Shown here: one piece after another, positions 36,997 to 38,861 of the stretch
Layout of the letters: every line of letters begins with the position of its first letter
Numbering within the stretch: position 1 is the first letter of the stretch
Source of the DNA: Vicinamibacteria bacterium
GTDB lineage: Bacteria > Acidobacteriota > Vicinamibacteria > Fen-336 > JAGNNV01
NCBI GenBank assembly: GCA_019694155.1
Contig: JAIBCN010000178.1
Coordinates: forward strand, 1-38,861
DNA: 38,861 bases
Direction: 5' to 3'
Made by a program: the position numbers and the translations under genes
The notes under the pieces: model-generated
Seen by the model: the letters and a program-made list of their open reading frames with translations, nothing else
Told to the model about the DNA's origin: nothing
Database searches by the model: none

Positions 36997-38274
36997 ATGA
37001 TCACAACCGCTCTTGCCGTGATGACTCTTCTCCAGGGGGCCCCCGTCGTGCCGAAGACCGCTTCGAAGACCGCCGCCGATCCCTTCCTCACCCGCGCCCG
37101 GGCTATCCTGAAGGAGACGCCGCTCATCGACGGCCACAACGATGTGCCCTGGGCCATCCGGATTTCCAAGGAGAAGCCGATGGACGTCGAGGCCTATGAC
37201 CTGCGCAAGGCCACGGCGGGTCAGACCGACCTCCCGCGCATGGCGCAGGGCATGATGGGCGGCCAGTTCTGGTCCGTCTACATCCCCGGCGAGGAGGAGA
37301 CGAAGAAGCTCGGCTACGCCAAGGTGCAGCTCGAGCAGATCGAGATCGCGCGCCGCGTGATCCAGAAGTATCCCGACCGCCTCGAACTCGCGGTGAACGC
37401 CTCGCAGGTCCTGCCCATCTTCCGCCGGGGCAAGGTCGCGTCGATGCTGGGCATGGAGGGGGGGCACGCGATCGAGAATTCGCTCGGAGCGCTGCGGGCC
37501 TTCTACGCCCTGGGGGCGCGCTACATGACCCTCACCCACAACGTCACCCTCGACTGGGCCGACGCCGCCGCCGGGCCCGCCACCCACGGCGGCCTCACGA
37601 AGTTCGGGGAGGAAGTCGTGCGCGAGATGAACCGCCTCGGCATGATGATCGACCTTTCGCACACGTCGCCCGAGACCATGGAGGACGCGATCCGGGTAAG
37701 CGCCTCCCCGGTGATCTTCTCGCACAGCTCGGCGCGCGCGCTGTGCGACGTGCCGCGTAATGTCCCCGACGCCATCCTGCGGCAGGTGGCGTCGAACGGC
37801 GGTGTGGTGATGGTGACGTTCGTGCCCGGCTTCATCTCCCAGGACATCGCGACGAAGGCCCGCGAGCGCCGCGAAGCCCTGAAAGCGAAGCTCGAAGGGG
37901 TCACCGATGAAGCGGAGAAGAAGCGGATCACCGACGAAGTCGCCGCCCAGTTCAAGACGAAGAACGCGACCCTTGCCCAGGTCGCGGACCATATCGAGCA
38001 CATCCGAAGGATCGCGGGCGTCGACCATGTCGGCCTCGGCGGCGACTACGACGGCACCGATGAGCTTCCCGAAGGCCTCGAGGACGTGTCGAAGTACCCG
38101 GGCCTCGTAGCCGAGCTTCTGCGCCGGGGCTGGACCGATGCCGACGTGAAGAAGCTCGTGGGCGAGAACATCCTCCGCGTGTGGGCGAGCAACGAGCAGA
38201 TCGCGGCGCGCCTCCGGAACGAGCGCCCGGCCTCCACCGCGACCATTGAAGCCCTGGACGGAGCCCGGAAATAG
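36997..38274 (+). CDS. M19 family (renal-type) dipeptidase
   Basis: A metallo-dipeptidase of the amidohydrolase fold, 425 residues. It cleaves dipeptides, including D-amino-acid ones in bacterial members. Metal-site residues: H47 and D49 in LIDGHNDVPW, the bridging Glu154 in GMEGGHAIE, His222 in IDLSHTS and His243 in FSHSSAR; GLGGDYDG near the C-terminus holds the conserved Asp. The N-terminus is weakly hydrophobic (MITTALAVMTLLQGAP) and may be a poor signal peptide, so location is uncertain. GAGG precedes the ATG. No direct link to its neighbours is evident. Confidence 0.93.
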   Translation: MITTALAVMTLLQGAPVVPKTASKTAADPFLTRARAILKETPLIDGHNDVPWAIRISKEKPMDVEAYDLRKATAGQTDLPRMAQGMMGGQFWSVYIPGEEETKKLGYAKVQLEQIEIARRVIQKYPDRLELAVNASQVLPIFRRGKVASMLGMEGGHAIENSLGALRAFYALGARYMTLTHNVTLDWADAAAGPATHGGLTKFGEEVVREMNRLGMMIDLSHTSPETMEDAIRVSASPVIFSHSSARALCDVPRNVPDAILRQVASNGGVVMVTFVPGFISQDIATKARERREALKAKLEGVTDEAEKKRITDEVAAQFKTKNATLAQVADHIEHIRRIAGVDHVGLGGDYDGTDELPEGLEDVSKYPGLVAELLRRGWTDADVKKLVGENILRVWASNEQIAARLRNERPASTATIEALDGARK

Positions 38275-38303
38275 GCGGGCTGTCCTCCTCCATGGTGGAA
38301 CGA

Positions 38304-38309
38304 TAAGAT
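38304..38309 (+). promoter_or_regulatory. Possible -10 box TAAGAT before the 133-residue gene
   Basis: TAAGAT ends 12 bases before the ATG at 38322; there is no Shine-Dalgarno and no clear -35. It repeats the TANNNT-near-start pattern seen before hflX and the PilM-like gene. Confidence 0.3.
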
Positions 38310-38321
38310 CCGCCCATCACG

Positions 38322-38723
38322 ATGAGCCGGGAACGCGTACCGACGTATGCCGACCGCCTGCCCCCAGTGGTGCCGGCGGTCGAGGAGAACATCGACGGCA
38401 TGTCCGACGAGCTGGTGGAGATTCTCTACCCGGGCCGCCGGCAGAAGCCGTTCGCGATCTCGGTGGTGTTCGACGATTCGAAAGACGACGTGGTGGCGAA
38501 GGCCCTGCGCCTCTCCGCCCGGGCCGCGTCGTTCTCGACCTTCCAGGAAGGCTCGATCACCCGTCACCGCGCCGACTTTCAAGTCGAGCAGGCGTCGATC
38601 CTGAGGGACGTCGCCTCGCTCGTGGGCGCGCGGCCGGGCAGCGAGATCCTGGTGGCCGGGCGCAAGGCTCCCTACGGCCACGAGCTGTGGCTTCCCCTCA
38701 TGTCCTTCTTCGTGAAGGAGTGA
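38322..38723 (+). CDS. Conserved-looking hypothetical protein, 133 residues
   Basis: I do not recognise this protein. It is soluble, without a signal peptide or membrane helix, and mixed alpha/beta by pattern: PFAISVVFDDSKDDVVAKALRLSARAASF (in parts) then a helix HRADFQVEQASILRDVASLVGA and a strand EILVAGRKAPYGHELWLPLMSFF. Codon choice is typical of the locus and no shadow gene is stronger, so it is probably real. A coiled-coil gene starts 43 bases after its stop, and they may form an operon. Confidence 0.75.
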   Translation: MSRERVPTYADRLPPVVPAVEENIDGMSDELVEILYPGRRQKPFAISVVFDDSKDDVVAKALRLSARAASFSTFQEGSITRHRADFQVEQASILRDVASLVGARPGSEILVAGRKAPYGHELWLPLMSFFVKE

Positions 38724-38766
38724 CCGGCATGGCTCTGGTCCCGCGATCCTGGCCGAGGGCGGGCCG

Positions 38767-38861
38767 ATGAGCGCGCTCGAAGAAGACCTCCAGAAGATCG
38801 ACGAGGGGATCTTCAAGCTCCAGAAGGAGTGGGACCGCTTCTTCTCGGGCCAGGAGCGCAA
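38767..38861 (+). CDS. Partial CDS, N-terminus of a coiled-coil protein, cut by the window edge
   Basis: From ATG at 38767 the frame is open to the end. The 31 complete codons encode an amphipathic helix (MSALEEDLQKIDEGIFKLQK then EWDRFFSGQERK), with heptad-like spacing. Codon choice is like its neighbours. Product unknown. Confidence 0.55.
   Translation, partial: MSALEEDLQKIDEGIFKLQKEWDRFFSGQER

Noticed and set aside
38729..38770. 13-codon frame between the last two genes
   Set aside because: Too short, no Shine-Dalgarno, no evidence beyond an ATGA overlap.

Overview
The window is a high-GC bacterial chromosome segment built around one very long ribosomal-protein locus. Third positions are strongly G/C, start codons include GTG and TTG, and reading is dense with many 4-bp ATGA overlaps. 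A second EF-G of the EF-G2 branch, TonB-domain proteins including a kinase-like/TonB fusion, type IV pilus platform genes and a TPR/SLH-like lipoprotein suggest a Gram-negative member of Acidobacteriota or a nearby phylum. This is inference from gene content; no rRNA gene is present to settle it.

Left arm (1-5328, minus strand): a sugar-modification cassette. In transcription order it holds a 1063-residue polytopic protein with GT-C glycosyltransferase features, a WecE-like sugar aminotransferase, a membrane-anchored family 2 glycosyltransferase, and the first 17 codons of a further gene. Together they look like sugar nucleotide synthesis, loading on a lipid carrier and transfer outside the cytoplasm.

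5436-8011 (plus): hflX, overlapping by 4 bp a TPR lipoprotein with a degenerate SLH-like C-terminus.

8086-28977 (plus): the str, S10, spc and alpha operons merged into one unidirectional block: rpsL, rpsG, fusA, tuf, rpsJ, rplC, rplD, rplW, rplB, rpsS, rplV, rpsC, rplP, rpmC, rpsQ, rplN, rplX, rplE, rpsN, rpsH, rplF, rplR, rpsE, rpmD, rplO, secY, adk, map, infA, rpmJ, rpsM, rpsK, rpsD, rpoA, rplQ. A sigma70-type promoter precedes rpsL and a strong intrinsic terminator follows rplQ. The one large gap is the 418-bp rpsL-rpsG spacer. It is not coding, is less GC-rich than its surroundings, and is packed with long inverted repeats including a GNRA-capped hairpin, alternative pairings and a possible own promoter. 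It is the best candidate here for an undescribed element: a structured leader or small RNA controlling rpsG-fusA.

29011-32330 (minus): an EF-G2 paralogue whose stop overlaps by one base the start of a secreted protein with three TonB C-terminal-like domains.

32466-38861 (plus): a compact PilM-PilN-PilO/PilP-like operon in which PilO and PilP appear fused and no secretin is present; a catalytically dead kinase-like protein joined through a membrane segment and coiled coil to a TonB C-terminal domain; an M19 dipeptidase; an unrecognised 133-residue protein; and the start of another gene cut by the window edge. Three genes that appear to head transcription units (hflX, the PilM-like gene and the 133-residue gene) lack a Shine-Dalgarno and have a TANNNT box 9-12 bases before the start codon, suggesting leaderless or near-leaderless mRNAs.
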